A stretch of 63,444 nt of DNA from Mucilaginibacter sp. UBA5151 (GTDB taxonomy: Bacteria; Bacteroidota; Bacteroidia; Sphingobacteriales; Sphingobacteriaceae): positions 1 through 63,444 of the forward strand of contig DHXR01000006.1 in NCBI GenBank assembly GCA_002413785.1, given 5' to 3'. Below are positions 26,608-34,648 of this stretch, piece by piece. Every line of letters starts with the position of its first letter. Positions within the stretch are counted from its first letter, which is position 1. The notes under the pieces were generated by a model. That model saw only the letters and a program-made list of their open reading frames with translations. It made no database searches and was not told the DNA's origin. The translations under genes and the position numbers were made by a program.

Positions 26608-27890
26608 GTTCCATAAAGCAGAATCCCGGACTTTACAGAATAGTGGTAACGCATTACGTGGTTGCCGCATTATGCTTTTTTACATTGGCTGTGATGATGT
26701 TGTTTTCGGTACAGGCATTTACCGGCCATTATTTTCATCCCCAAATATTAGCGATAACACACATGGCAGCATTGGGCTGGGGCACTATGATCATATTTGG
26801 TGCATCGTATCAATTGGTCCCGGTTGTGCTGGAAACTGAATTATATAGCGAAAAACTGGCATGGATAAGTTTCTCCCTGTTTTTACCGGGAATGATTGCA
26901 CTGGTTTATTCGTTTTGGATATTTATACCCGGCATACACATGCAATGCGGGGCAGTGTTATTATTAACCGCTGTCATTTTGTTTACCGTGAATGTTTACC
27001 TGACAGCGAAAAAGAAAAAGCAGCAAACCATCCAGGAGGATTTTATTTTCAGCGCCTGCCTGTGCCTCTGTTTTACTGCGGTATTGGGGGCAGCGCTGGT
27101 ATTTAATTTTACGATTCCAATATTTGCACAGGATCAGCTTCATTTTTTAAAGATCCATGCGCATTTGGGCATAGCCGGGTGGTTTTTGCTGATGATCATC
27201 GGCGTAAGCTCAAAACTGGTGCCGATGTTTTTGGTATCATCCTATCAAAAAACCAGGCTCTTATCCTTTAGTTATTATTTGATTGTTTCCGCACTATTGC
27301 TTTTCCTTGCAGATTCATACTTCTCGGGACTTAACTACAGAACCTATTTTATCGCTTTAATTGGTGCTGCAGGCTTAGCCTGTTACTTACTTTTCATAGT
27401 TAAATGTTTTCTTTCCCGTATGCGAAAGAAAGTTGATTTGCCAATGATGAGTACTTTTTTCTCATTCATCTTGTTGAAGGTCGCTGTGCTCACCATACCG
27501 TTTATTATTTACTATCATCTTAAAAACAACCCCGTTAGTATCCGCTATTCCTTAATATACGGCGTGCTGCTGTTTATGGGTTGGATTACGGCATTGATAC
27601 TCGGGCAAACATTCAAAACCCTGCCTTTTATTGTTTGGGTAAAACATTATGAGCATTTAACCGGAAAGCTTAAAACCCCCATGCCATCAGACCTCTTTAA
27701 AAATAGTTTATTGAAAATCCAATCGGCAGGCTTTATTATTTTCTGCTTAACTTTCATCCCCGGATGCTTTTTCATGTCGCAGCCATTATTATACGCCGGT
27801 ATCGGCGCACTATTGGTTACGGCTGTTATGTACCTGGCTAACGTATTCATCATACTGTTTCATAAAACTAAAACCTATGGAAAACTTTGA
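26604..27890 (+). CDS. Heme-copper-oxidase subunit I-like membrane protein (NnrS/NorB-related), 1
   Basis: 428 residues, about twelve membrane helices. Conserved histidines are placed as in heme-copper oxidase subunit I: THYVVAALCF near residue 16, ILAITHMAALGWGTMIIFGASYQLVPV near 49-75, and FLKIHAHLGIAGWFLLMIIGVSSKLVPMF near 180-205. These repeated H...GW...G..KLVP blocks are typical of the cbb3/NnrS-like proteins found with NO metabolism genes in Bacteroidota. It is translationally coupled to the DUF2249 gene before it (ATGA overlap) and overlaps the SufT-like gene after it. It may bind heme and handle NO. I see no evidence that it is a complete NO reductase. Confidence 0.65.
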   Translation: MSSIKQNPGLYRIVVTHYVVAALCFFTLAVMMLFSVQAFTGHYFHPQILAITHMAALGWGTMIIFGASYQLVPVVLETELYSEKLAWISFSLFLPGMIALVYSFWIFIPGIHMQCGAVLLLTAVILFTVNVYLTAKKKKQQTIQEDFIFSACLCLCFTAVLGAALVFNFTIPIFAQDQLHFLKIHAHLGIAGWFLLMIIGVSSKLVPMFLVSSYQKTRLLSFSYYLIVSALLLFLADSYFSGLNYRTYFIALIGAAGLACYLLFIVKCFLSRMRKKVDLPMMSTFFSFILLKVAVLTIPFIIYYHLKNNPVSIRYSLIYGVLLFMGWITALILGQTFKTLPFIVWVKHYEHLTGKLKTPMPSDLFKNSLLKIQSAGFIIFCLTFIPGCFFMSQPLLYAGIGALLVTAVMYLANVFIILFHKTKTYGKL

Positions 27891-28209
27891 TATAACTGAC
27901 CATCTTTCATTTATGAAAGCGGAAATACTGGAAACACTCCGTTTGGTAATGGACCCGGAACTGCATGTTAATATTATTGATTTGGGCCTGGTTTATGGGG
28001 TGAAAATTGATGAACCTGAAAAACAGATCAATATTGAAATGACCTTATCTTCGTCCTATTGCCCTATGGGTGAAAGTATCCTGTCTGCTGTCAAAAATTG
28101 CATAGAAGGACATTATGCCGGTTTTACCGCAAACGTCGAACTGGTATGGGAACCGGTATGGTCATACCACAATATTACAGAAGAGGGTAAAAAATTACTG
28201 GGTATTTAA
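27877..28209 (+). CDS. MIP18/SufT (DUF59) family iron-sulfur assembly factor
   Basis: 110 residues. LRLVMDPELHVNIIDLGLVYGVKID is the DUF59 signature (DPE...DLGLVY), and SSYCPMGESILSAV supplies the conserved Cys region. The family delivers or matures iron-sulfur clusters (SufT, PaaD, MIP18). Its start overlaps the upstream membrane protein by 14 bases and the next gene starts one base after its stop, so all three are one translational unit. In this NO-linked cluster a role in repairing or loading NO-damaged [Fe-S] proteins, along with RIC downstream, is a fair inference. Confidence 0.8.
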   Translation: MENFDITDHLSFMKAEILETLRLVMDPELHVNIIDLGLVYGVKIDEPEKQINIEMTLSSSYCPMGESILSAVKNCIEGHYAGFTANVELVWEPVWSYHNITEEGKKLLGI

Positions 28210-28210
28210 A

Positions 28211-29407
28211 ATGCAAATGATCAGGAAGCTTAATTACCCGAAGTGGGCTATAATCAATTTTATAGTATTAGCCGTTTTTGGGGTAATGTTACGTTATATA
28301 CAGCTTTATAACCTACCCTTTGCAAATTATCAATTCATACTTCACGCCCACTCGCACTTCGCCTTTGCAGGCTGGATGTTTTTTGCAATAGCATTGCTGA
28401 TTAGCTATATAATAACCGGTGGTAAATATTCCTCCGGCTACAGGTATGTATTTGGTTTTACATTGATCAGTGCTTTCGGGATGCTGGTCAGTTTCTCATT
28501 TCAGGGGTATAAACCTATTTCAATTGCTTTTTCAACGCTTTTTGTTTTGGTCACCTATCGCTTCACTTATCTTGTTTTTAAAGGAAAGGCACTGAAAAAT
28601 GCCGTAAACGAAACGGCGTATAAACTAATTCGCGGCGCATTAATTTTCTTGTGCATATCGTCATTAGGGCCATTTACGTTAGGTCCGCTGGCAGCTTTGG
28701 GATTTAAAAACACGCCCTATTACCAGGATGCCATTTACTTTTACCTGCATTTTCAACTGAATGGGTTTATGTTTACCGGCGTACTTGGTTTGTTTGCCGC
28801 AACATCCATTACTGCGCTTTTATCTAAAAACAACAAAAAATGGCTTAATCTCTTTATTTATTCCACTATCCCTGTATATTTTATTTTTACCTTATGGGAT
28901 AAGCCGCAGGGTTGGGTATGGCTATTAGCCTGCCTGGGAACGGGTATAAATTTGCTAAGCTGGCTGATGCTTTGTTTCAATTTCAGGAAGGACGCAAGCC
29001 GATTTTCCTTCCTTGCAAAAGCGGCGCTCATCGCTGCAACACTAAAGATCATCTTTCAGGTGCTTATTTGCTTTCCTTCACCAGGTGAATGGGCTTTCAT
29101 GAACCGAAACCTTATCATTGGCTATATTCATCTGCTTACCCTCGGAATTATTATGCCTTTAATTATTGACCAGTTTATTAAAAAGGGTTTTCTAAAATCC
29201 GGCAGGTTATTGAATGCCGTCAATTGGTTTTATATTTTATTGGTAATTGCATATCTCACATTGCTTTTTATACAACCCTTGCTTTCTCTTTTTTTAATTA
29301 CCATACCCCGGTATCAATTCCTATTATTTATGTTAAGCCTGTTCTTTTTGCCTGTTGGTTCGATGTTACTATCAAACAATAAAACAGGTGAATTTTCAGG
29401 AAAATGA
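28211..29407 (+). CDS. Heme-copper-oxidase-like membrane protein (NnrS/NorB-related), 2
   Basis: 398 residues from ATG 28211, chosen because earlier in-frame codons lie inside the DUF59 gene. About eleven to twelve membrane helices. The first helix pair contains FILHAHSHFAFAGWMFFAIALLISY, the mid part FYLHFQLNGFMFTGVLGLFAA, and later GYIHLLTLGIIMPLIID; the conserved His spacing resembles heme-binding cytochrome oxidase subunit I-like proteins. It is a distant relative of the protein at 26604, so the cluster encodes a pair of such membrane proteins. Function is unproven; NO sensing or detoxification is inferred from RIC, the Rrf2 regulator and nos genes that follow. Confidence 0.6.
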   Translation: MQMIRKLNYPKWAIINFIVLAVFGVMLRYIQLYNLPFANYQFILHAHSHFAFAGWMFFAIALLISYIITGGKYSSGYRYVFGFTLISAFGMLVSFSFQGYKPISIAFSTLFVLVTYRFTYLVFKGKALKNAVNETAYKLIRGALIFLCISSLGPFTLGPLAALGFKNTPYYQDAIYFYLHFQLNGFMFTGVLGLFAATSITALLSKNNKKWLNLFIYSTIPVYFIFTLWDKPQGWVWLLACLGTGINLLSWLMLCFNFRKDASRFSFLAKAALIAATLKIIFQVLICFPSPGEWAFMNRNLIIGYIHLLTLGIIMPLIIDQFIKKGFLKSGRLLNAVNWFYILLVIAYLTLLFIQPLLSLFLITIPRYQFLLFMLSLFFLPVGSMLLSNNKTGEFSGK

Positions 29408-29427
29408 CCACAATCATTTTTATTTTC

Positions 29428-29459
29428 AATAATAAAAGATACATTTGTCTTTTATTATT
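29428..29459. promoter_or_regulatory. Rrf2/NsrR-like operator overlapping the RIC promoter (box 2)
   Basis: Perfect 12-base arms, AATAATAAAAGA (29428-29439) and TCTTTTATTATT (29448-29459), flank TACATTTG, a TAnnTTTG -7 element. A repressor bound here would cover the polymerase site. RIC starts 15 bases later. Confidence 0.75.
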
Positions 29460-29473
29460 AAACAATTAAAAAA

Positions 29474-30424
29474 ATGGAAATTTTAGACATCCTTGACGTA
29501 ACTGTCATTGAACCCAGATTAAAGCATCCGACAATATTTGAAAAATTTGATGCCCTATCACCCGGCGAAGCATTTATTATTCACAACGATCATGACCCGA
29601 AGCCGCTGTATTATCAACTGCTTGCGGAGCGCGGCCAGATATTTACCTGGGACTACCTTGAAAAAGGTCCGGAGATCTGGCAGGTAAAAATTGCAAAAAA
29701 TACGAATGCTGAAAATGCTGAAACTATTGGAGAGATGGTAGCGAAAGACTATCGGAAAGCTCAGGTATTTAAAAATATGGGAATTGATTTTTGCTGCGGT
29801 GGTAAAAAAACAATTGCTGAGGTATGTGAGAAGAAAGGCATTGATCCTCAGGAAGTGGAACGCCAGCTTTCGTCTATAAAAGGAGAAAACACCGGCAGCG
29901 AAAATGATTTTCAGAAATGGGACCTTGGTTTTTTGAGCGATTATATTATTAATACGCATCATCAGTACGTGCGGGATAATACGCCTTTCATTATTGAAAT
30001 AGCCAATAAAGTAGCACGTGTGCATGGCGAACGGCATCCCGAACTGGTACGTGTTGCCGAATTGTTTTCAAGAGCGGCCAATGACCTTAGCTTACACATG
30101 GTAAAAGAAGAGAAAATATTATTTCCTTTTATCAAAGAACTGGCGCATATCTACAAGACAGGCGGAACTGTGCCTGAAGCCGGCTTCGGAAAAATTTCTA
30201 ATCCTATTCAGGTTATGGAAACAGAACATGAACAGGTTGGGGACGATTTTGAAATTATACGCGAAATTACAGGGGGGTACCGGTTACCGGCTGATGCCTG
30301 CAGCTCATATACCATCCTGTTTAAAAAATTGGAAGAATACGAAAATGATCTGCACCGTCACGTGCACTTAGAAAGTAATATATTGTTCCCTAAAGCTATA
30401 CAACTGGAAAAAGAATTATCCTGA
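29474..30424 (+). CDS. ric: Iron-sulfur cluster repair di-iron protein (RIC/ScdA/YtfE) with DUF2249 domain
   Basis: 316 residues in three parts. About 1-75 is DUF2249 (LDVTVIEPRLKHPTIFEKFDALSPGEAFIIHNDHDPKPLYYQL). About 83-133 is the ScdA_N domain with its CC motif (FKNMGIDFCCGGKKTIAEVC). About 150-315 is the hemerythrin-like di-iron domain (THHQYVRDN, HMVKEEKILFPF, METEHEQVGDDF, RHVHLESNILFP). RIC proteins restore [Fe-S] clusters damaged by nitric or oxidative stress and act in the cytoplasm. The gene has its own palindromic operator-promoter and is followed at once by an Rrf2 regulator, so NO-responsive control is likely. A stub of the same gene type lies at 25280. Confidence 0.9.
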   Translation: MEILDILDVTVIEPRLKHPTIFEKFDALSPGEAFIIHNDHDPKPLYYQLLAERGQIFTWDYLEKGPEIWQVKIAKNTNAENAETIGEMVAKDYRKAQVFKNMGIDFCCGGKKTIAEVCEKKGIDPQEVERQLSSIKGENTGSENDFQKWDLGFLSDYIINTHHQYVRDNTPFIIEIANKVARVHGERHPELVRVAELFSRAANDLSLHMVKEEKILFPFIKELAHIYKTGGTVPEAGFGKISNPIQVMETEHEQVGDDFEIIREITGGYRLPADACSSYTILFKKLEEYENDLHRHVHLESNILFPKAIQLEKELS

Positions 30425-30446
30425 GCGGAATTATCAGTAATAATTT

Positions 30447-30454
30447 TAGGTTTG
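30447..30454 (+). promoter_or_regulatory. Candidate -7 element of the Rrf2 gene
   Basis: TAGGTTTG fits TAnnTTTG, 20 bases before ATG 30475. It lacks the AAAAGA palindrome, so the regulator may be made independently of the boxes it is thought to bind. Confidence 0.45.
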
Positions 30455-30474
30455 TAACACCAATAAAAAGGAAG

Positions 30475-30903
30475 ATGATACTTTCAAAATCATGTGAATA
30501 CGCAATCAGGGCAACGGTATATGTGGCCTTTAAAAGTCAGAAAAGTGAAAAAGCCGGGATTATAGAGGTTGCCAAAGCAATCGGCTCCCCGATGCATTTT
30601 ACCGGCAAAATATTGCAAACCTTAGTCCGTAATAAAATTCTTTCTTCGGCCAAAGGGCCTAACGGAGGTTTTTATCTGGAAAACGGGCAATCACTTTTTT
30701 TGATCGATATTGTCAGGTCTGTTGACGGCAATGGTTTGTTTACTGCCTGTGTACTTGGGCTTGAAAAATGTTCTGCAACAGAACCCTGCCCCATGCACGA
30801 ACAGGTTAAACCGATCAGGGACCTGCTGCTGGCCGAATTCAGTAAACAGTCTGTAAATGACCTGGTGCAGGACTTTGAAAAGACTAAGTACTTTCTAAAA
30901 TAA
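30475..30903 (+). CDS. Rrf2-family transcriptional regulator, NsrR-like
   Basis: 142 residues. An N-terminal winged helix (MILSKSCEYAIRATVYVA ... FTGKILQTLVRNKILSSAKGPNGGFYL) is typical of Rrf2 proteins. The cluster-binding cysteines are present: FTACVLGLEKCSATEPCPMH gives C-x6-C-x5-C around residues 85-99. Such proteins (NsrR, IscR, RsrR) bind a [2Fe-2S] or [4Fe-4S] cluster and change DNA binding on exposure to NO or iron-sulfur stress. Placed between RIC and the nos cluster, with matching palindromes at 25237, 29428 and 30917, it is most probably the local NO-responsive repressor. I leave the symbol blank because NsrR identity is inferred. Confidence 0.85.
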   Translation: MILSKSCEYAIRATVYVAFKSQKSEKAGIIEVAKAIGSPMHFTGKILQTLVRNKILSSAKGPNGGFYLENGQSLFLIDIVRSVDGNGLFTACVLGLEKCSATEPCPMHEQVKPIRDLLLAEFSKQSVNDLVQDFEKTKYFLK

Positions 30904-30916
30904 AAAAATTTGACCA

Positions 30917-30942
30917 AATAAAAGATGCGTTTATCTTTTATT
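30917..30942. promoter_or_regulatory. Rrf2/NsrR-like operator before the nos cluster (box 3)
   Basis: AATAAAAGAT (30917-30926) and ATCTTTTATT (30933-30942) are perfect arms around GCGTTT. It has the same half-site as boxes 1 and 2 and contains AAGATGC, the half-site known for NsrR in other bacteria. It lies 140 bases before the cytochrome c/nosZ genes; the rest of that leader is AT-rich without other clear features. Confidence 0.7.
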
Positions 30943-31082
30943 ATAAATATAACTAATACAATATTTTATTTAATAAATTAAATATTAAACATGAAACAAA
31001 TACGATATAGATCATGTTTTATAATAAGGCAGATCACCCTTATCAATCCATGTTAACCATAATTTTACTATAAAAAAAAGCA

Positions 31083-31565
31083 ATGAAAACGAACATATTA
31101 AAAAACTTAATTCCCGCTTTAGTCCTTACAGGCATGACCTTTTTATATGCCTGCGGCGGATCAGGATCGGCTTCCTCCGGAGATAGTACATCAACTGCTA
31201 CGGCCGATATAGACCCGGCTGCAAAAAGTGATAGTAAGGGACTGGGAAGATTTACTTCCGTTCAAATAGGACCAATCGATCCGGCAATGGCTGAAAAGGG
31301 CCAGGTGGTATTTGCGGCCAAATGTGCCGCATGTCATAAAACTACTGATCAAAAAATAGTGGGCCCCGGTCTGAAAGGTGTTACCGAAAGGCGTACCCCT
31401 GAATGGATCATGAACCAGATCACCAACCCTGCAGAGATGGAACAAAAAGACCCGGTAGGTAAGGCGCTTCTTGCAAAACATCTTACACAAATGACCTTCC
31501 AGAATGTAACCGATGATGAATCGCGGCAGATCCTGGAATACCTGAGAAAAAATGACAGTAAATAA
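31083..31565 (+). CDS. Lipoprotein cytochrome c of the nos cluster
   Basis: 160 residues. The lipobox FLYAC makes C24 the lipidated residue, followed by a Ser/Thr/Ala-rich linker (about 25-60). One heme-binding motif, CAACH (about residues 81-85), with axial Met likely in LTQMTF (about 138). Typical class I monoheme cytochrome size. It is exported and membrane-anchored on the periplasmic side, and would pass electrons to the N2O reductase encoded 23 bases downstream. In clade II nos clusters such c-type cytochromes often replace the NosR donor route, and no nosR is visible here. Confidence 0.85.
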   Translation: MKTNILKNLIPALVLTGMTFLYACGGSGSASSGDSTSTATADIDPAAKSDSKGLGRFTSVQIGPIDPAMAEKGQVVFAAKCAACHKTTDQKIVGPGLKGVTERRTPEWIMNQITNPAEMEQKDPVGKALLAKHLTQMTFQNVTDDESRQILEYLRKNDSK

Positions 31566-31588
31566 TAAACCAATTTAAATTTTATGCA

Positions 31589-33571
31589 ATGAAAATTTCA
31601 CATTACAAATTACTGATACCAGCATTAACTGTGTTGGGGTCAATGCTGATATCTTCCTGTAAGCCTGGAAAAGCCGGCTCTTCTGTGGATGCAGATGCCG
31701 CAAAAAAGGTATATGTAGCCCCCGGTAAATACGATGAAATTTACGCATTCTTATCCGGCGGCTTTAGCGGACAAATCGCCGCTTATGGCATACCATCAGG
31801 GCGACTTTTAAAAGTGATTCCGGTTTTTTCCCAGAATGCGGAAAATGGATATGGCTATTCCGAAGAAACCAAGCCCATGCTGAATACCTCGCACGGTTTC
31901 GTACCGTGGGACGATTCCCACCACCCCGAACTATCCAAAACAAATGGAGAGGATGATGGACGCTGGTTGTTTATTAACGGAAATAATACACCCAGGATAG
32001 CGAGGATCAATCTGGCTACTTTTAAAACAGTGGAAATACTCGAATTGCCTAATATCGGGGGTAACCACGCGTCGCCGTTCTGTACAGAAAATACAGAGTA
32101 CGTAGTTGGCAATACCCGCTTTAGCGAACCGTTGGATAACAGCAAAGGAGATGTGCCCATTGACAGCTATAAACAAAACTTTAAAGGCGCAGTGTCTTTT
32201 GTTAAAGTTAACCAGGATAACGGGGCAATGAACCTGGCTTTTCAGCTGATCGTACCACCGTTTAACTATGACCTGGCCCATGCCGGGAAAGGCCCTTCTC
32301 ACGATTGGATTTTCTTTACCTGCTACAATACAGAAGAAGCACACACCCTTCTTGAAGTAAATGCCAGTCAGCGCGACAAGGATTTTGTGATGGCGGTAAA
32401 CTGGAAAAAAGCTGAAGAGCTGATCAGAGAAGGCAAGGGGACAAAAATAACAGCGAAATATGCGCATAATGTATATAACGAAAACAGCCATACCGCTACC
32501 TCTACTATAGAAACTGCAACCCAAACTTTGGATGTTACCAAATTTCCGGGCCTGGTTTATTATATGCCATGTCCTAAATCGCCTCATGGGGTGGATGTAA
32601 CACCGGACGGGTTGAGTATTGTTGCCAGCGGCAAGCTTGCTGCGGTAATTCCTGTGTTCTCGTTTAATAAAATGCTTGAAGCAATTGACAAAAAGCAATT
32701 TGACGGAATGATAGACAGTAATTTACCGGTATTAAAATATGAATCGGTGTTACGCGGGGAAGTAAAAAAACCTGGATTGGGCCCATTACATACCGAATTT
32801 GATGATAAGGGATACGCTTATACCACAATGTTCGTATCATCTGAAGTAGTGAAATGGAAGATTGACAACCTGGAGATCATCGACCGGATACCTTCTTATT
32901 ATTCACCTGGCCACCTATCCATTGTCGGTGGTGATTCAAAAAAACCTTATGGTAAATATCTGCTGGCGTTAAATAAGATCACCAAAGACAGGTATCTGCC
33001 AACAGGCCCTGAATTGGCCCAGGCATGCCAGCTAATTGATATTACCGGGAATAAAATGAAATTACTGCTTGATTTCCCAACCATTGGTGAGCCGCATTAC
33101 GCACAAATGATCCTTGCGGATAAGATCCTTAAAAACCAGGTGAAATTTTTCAAATTGGAAGACAATAAAAACGCTTATGTAACAAAAAGTGAAAAAGACA
33201 CAAAAGTAATAAGAAACGGCAACAGGGTTGATGTTTACATGACAGCTATACGGTCCCACCTTGCCCCTGATAATATCGAGGGAGTAAAAGTTGGCGATGA
33301 GATTTATGTCCATGTTACCAACCTTGAACAGGATTGGGATGTACCACATGGCTTTGCTATTAAAGGAGCAAACAATGCAGAGTTGTTGATCATGCCGGGT
33401 GAAACCTGTACGCTGAAATGGGTTCCCGGCCAGGTTGGGATTGTTCCATTTTATTGTACTGACTTTTGTTCCGCATTGCACCAGGAAATGCAGGGCTACT
33501 TCAGGGTATCGCCGGCCGGCTCAAATACCCCGCTAAAATTCTCTATCGGTGTAAACCCGGTAACTGAATAA
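31589..33571 (+). CDS. nosZ: Nitrous-oxide reductase, clade II (Sec-dependent, lipoprotein type)
   Basis: 660 residues. The leader ends in lipobox LISSC (C24) and has no twin-arginine motif, so export is Sec-dependent, the mark of clade II NosZ. The seven-bladed propeller carries the CuZ histidines: DDSHHPELS (about 108-116), SPHGVDVTPDG, GPLHTEF, SPGHLSI and EPHYAQ. The C-terminal cupredoxin carries CuA: FYCTDFCSALHQEM (about 621-634, C-x3-C-x3-H-x2-M). It reduces N2O to N2 in the periplasm. All key ligands that I can identify are present, so it looks functional. The maturation genes nosL, D, F and Y follow. No nitrite or NO reductase is present in the window. Confidence 0.95.
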   Translation: MKISHYKLLIPALTVLGSMLISSCKPGKAGSSVDADAAKKVYVAPGKYDEIYAFLSGGFSGQIAAYGIPSGRLLKVIPVFSQNAENGYGYSEETKPMLNTSHGFVPWDDSHHPELSKTNGEDDGRWLFINGNNTPRIARINLATFKTVEILELPNIGGNHASPFCTENTEYVVGNTRFSEPLDNSKGDVPIDSYKQNFKGAVSFVKVNQDNGAMNLAFQLIVPPFNYDLAHAGKGPSHDWIFFTCYNTEEAHTLLEVNASQRDKDFVMAVNWKKAEELIREGKGTKITAKYAHNVYNENSHTATSTIETATQTLDVTKFPGLVYYMPCPKSPHGVDVTPDGLSIVASGKLAAVIPVFSFNKMLEAIDKKQFDGMIDSNLPVLKYESVLRGEVKKPGLGPLHTEFDDKGYAYTTMFVSSEVVKWKIDNLEIIDRIPSYYSPGHLSIVGGDSKKPYGKYLLALNKITKDRYLPTGPELAQACQLIDITGNKMKLLLDFPTIGEPHYAQMILADKILKNQVKFFKLEDNKNAYVTKSEKDTKVIRNGNRVDVYMTAIRSHLAPDNIEGVKVGDEIYVHVTNLEQDWDVPHGFAIKGANNAELLIMPGETCTLKWVPGQVGIVPFYCTDFCSALHQEMQGYFRVSPAGSNTPLKFSIGVNPVTE

Positions 33572-33582
33572 CACTCATAAAT

Positions 33583-33619
33583 AACGTATAGCGTCTGTTA
33601 CACGACGGCGCTATACGTT
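33583..33619 (+). terminator. Intercistronic hairpin after nosZ
   Basis: AACGTATAGCG (33583-33593) pairs perfectly with CGCTATACGTT (33609-33619). No strong U-tract, so partial termination or 3'-end protection of the nosZ message is more likely than a full stop. Confidence 0.65.
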
Positions 33620-33638
33620 TAAACTAAGTTTTAAGATT

Positions 33639-34214
33639 ATGAAATCTTTAACACGGGTACTCATTTTTATAAGTGCTACGCTGATGTTAGGCGCCTACTT
33701 TCTCCCTTTATGGCATATTTTATTAGATGCACCTCAATATCCCGAAGGGCTTGAAATGAAAATATGGCTTAACGGGCTTTCCGGAAATATTGCCCAAATA
33801 AATGGTTTGAACCACTACATCGGCATGAAATTTATTGTAGCGGATGATTTTAAAGAGTTTAAGATCCTTCCATACATTTTCGGATTGTTAACGCTGATAG
33901 GATTTGCTTCTGCAATTGCCAAAAGCCGCAGGTTATTATGGGTGTGGTTTATCAGTCTTTGTTTATTTGCCATCGTTGGCTTTAGCGACTTTTATATGTG
34001 GGAATATAATTACGGACATAACCTCAATCCTCATGCGGCTATAAAAGTTGAGGGTATGAATTATCAACCTCCATTGTTCGGTTACAAGCAGCTGTTAAAC
34101 TTTACAGCTGGTTCACTGCCTGATACCGGAGGGATTTTGGTGGGCTTGGGAGGCGTACTGGCTGCTGCCGCACTTTTTTATAAACCTCGTTTATCCCCGA
34201 ACAAATCAAAATGA
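33639..34214 (+). CDS. nos-cluster integral membrane protein (NosB-like position)
   Basis: 191 residues with about four membrane helices (near 7-24, 80-98, 100-118 and 160-180) and a periplasmic segment containing HYIGMKFI and FYMWEYNYGHNLNPHAAIK. Proteins of this kind sit directly after nosZ in clade II clusters of Bacteroidota, where the membrane protein in this place has been called NosB. The function is not settled; a part in electron supply or NosZ assembly is assumed. The stop overlaps the nosL start by 4 bases (ATGA), which supports a common operon. Confidence 0.7.
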   Translation: MKSLTRVLIFISATLMLGAYFLPLWHILLDAPQYPEGLEMKIWLNGLSGNIAQINGLNHYIGMKFIVADDFKEFKILPYIFGLLTLIGFASAIAKSRRLLWVWFISLCLFAIVGFSDFYMWEYNYGHNLNPHAAIKVEGMNYQPPLFGYKQLLNFTAGSLPDTGGILVGLGGVLAAAALFYKPRLSPNKSK

Positions 34215-34648
34215 AAACATTGAAGATAATTACTGTCATTATGATAGGCTTGCTGTCAGCCTGCAGCCGGGCACCCGAACCTATTCAATATGGCAAGGAT
34301 GCCTGCACACATTGCAGAATGACCATTATGGATAAAAGGTTTGCTGCCGAGATCGTTACTGCAAAGGGAAAGGTTTTCAAATTTGATGCTGCGGAATGCA
34401 TGGCTGATTTTTTAAAGGAAAAACCGGAAATCGCAACAAACGAAAACAGTATATTTTTAGTAAGTGATTTTAATCATCCGGGACAATTTGTGGATGCCAG
34501 GAAAAGCTTTTTCCTCAATGACAATTCGCTCACATCACCAATGGGCGGAAACCTTGCTGCCTTTTCATCCGAAAATTCCGCAAAAGAACTTCAGAAAGAT
34601 AAGTCGGCCAGGATTTACAACTGGGGCCTGTTGCTTAAATCGAGATAA
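34211..34648 (+). CDS. nosL: NosL copper chaperone lipoprotein
   Basis: 145 residues. Lipobox LLSAC (C18), followed by the NosL core: CTHCRMTIMDKRFAAEIV (about 32-50; Cys and Met ligands for Cu+), FKFDAAECMADFL and NHPGQFVDARKSFFL. NosL is an outer- or inner-membrane-anchored periplasmic copper donor for the CuZ centre of NosZ. Length is normal. The gene overlaps its neighbours on both sides (ATGA and TAATG), so translation is coupled. Confidence 0.9.
   Translation: MKTLKIITVIMIGLLSACSRAPEPIQYGKDACTHCRMTIMDKRFAAEIVTAKGKVFKFDAAECMADFLKEKPEIATNENSIFLVSDFNHPGQFVDARKSFFLNDNSLTSPMGGNLAAFSSENSAKELQKDKSARIYNWGLLLKSR

Noticed and set aside
26604..29407. Quinol-dependent NO reductase (norZ) or a cbb3 oxidase
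   Set aside because: Both proteins have scattered conserved histidines but not the full ligand set and length of NorB/CcoN that I would expect.
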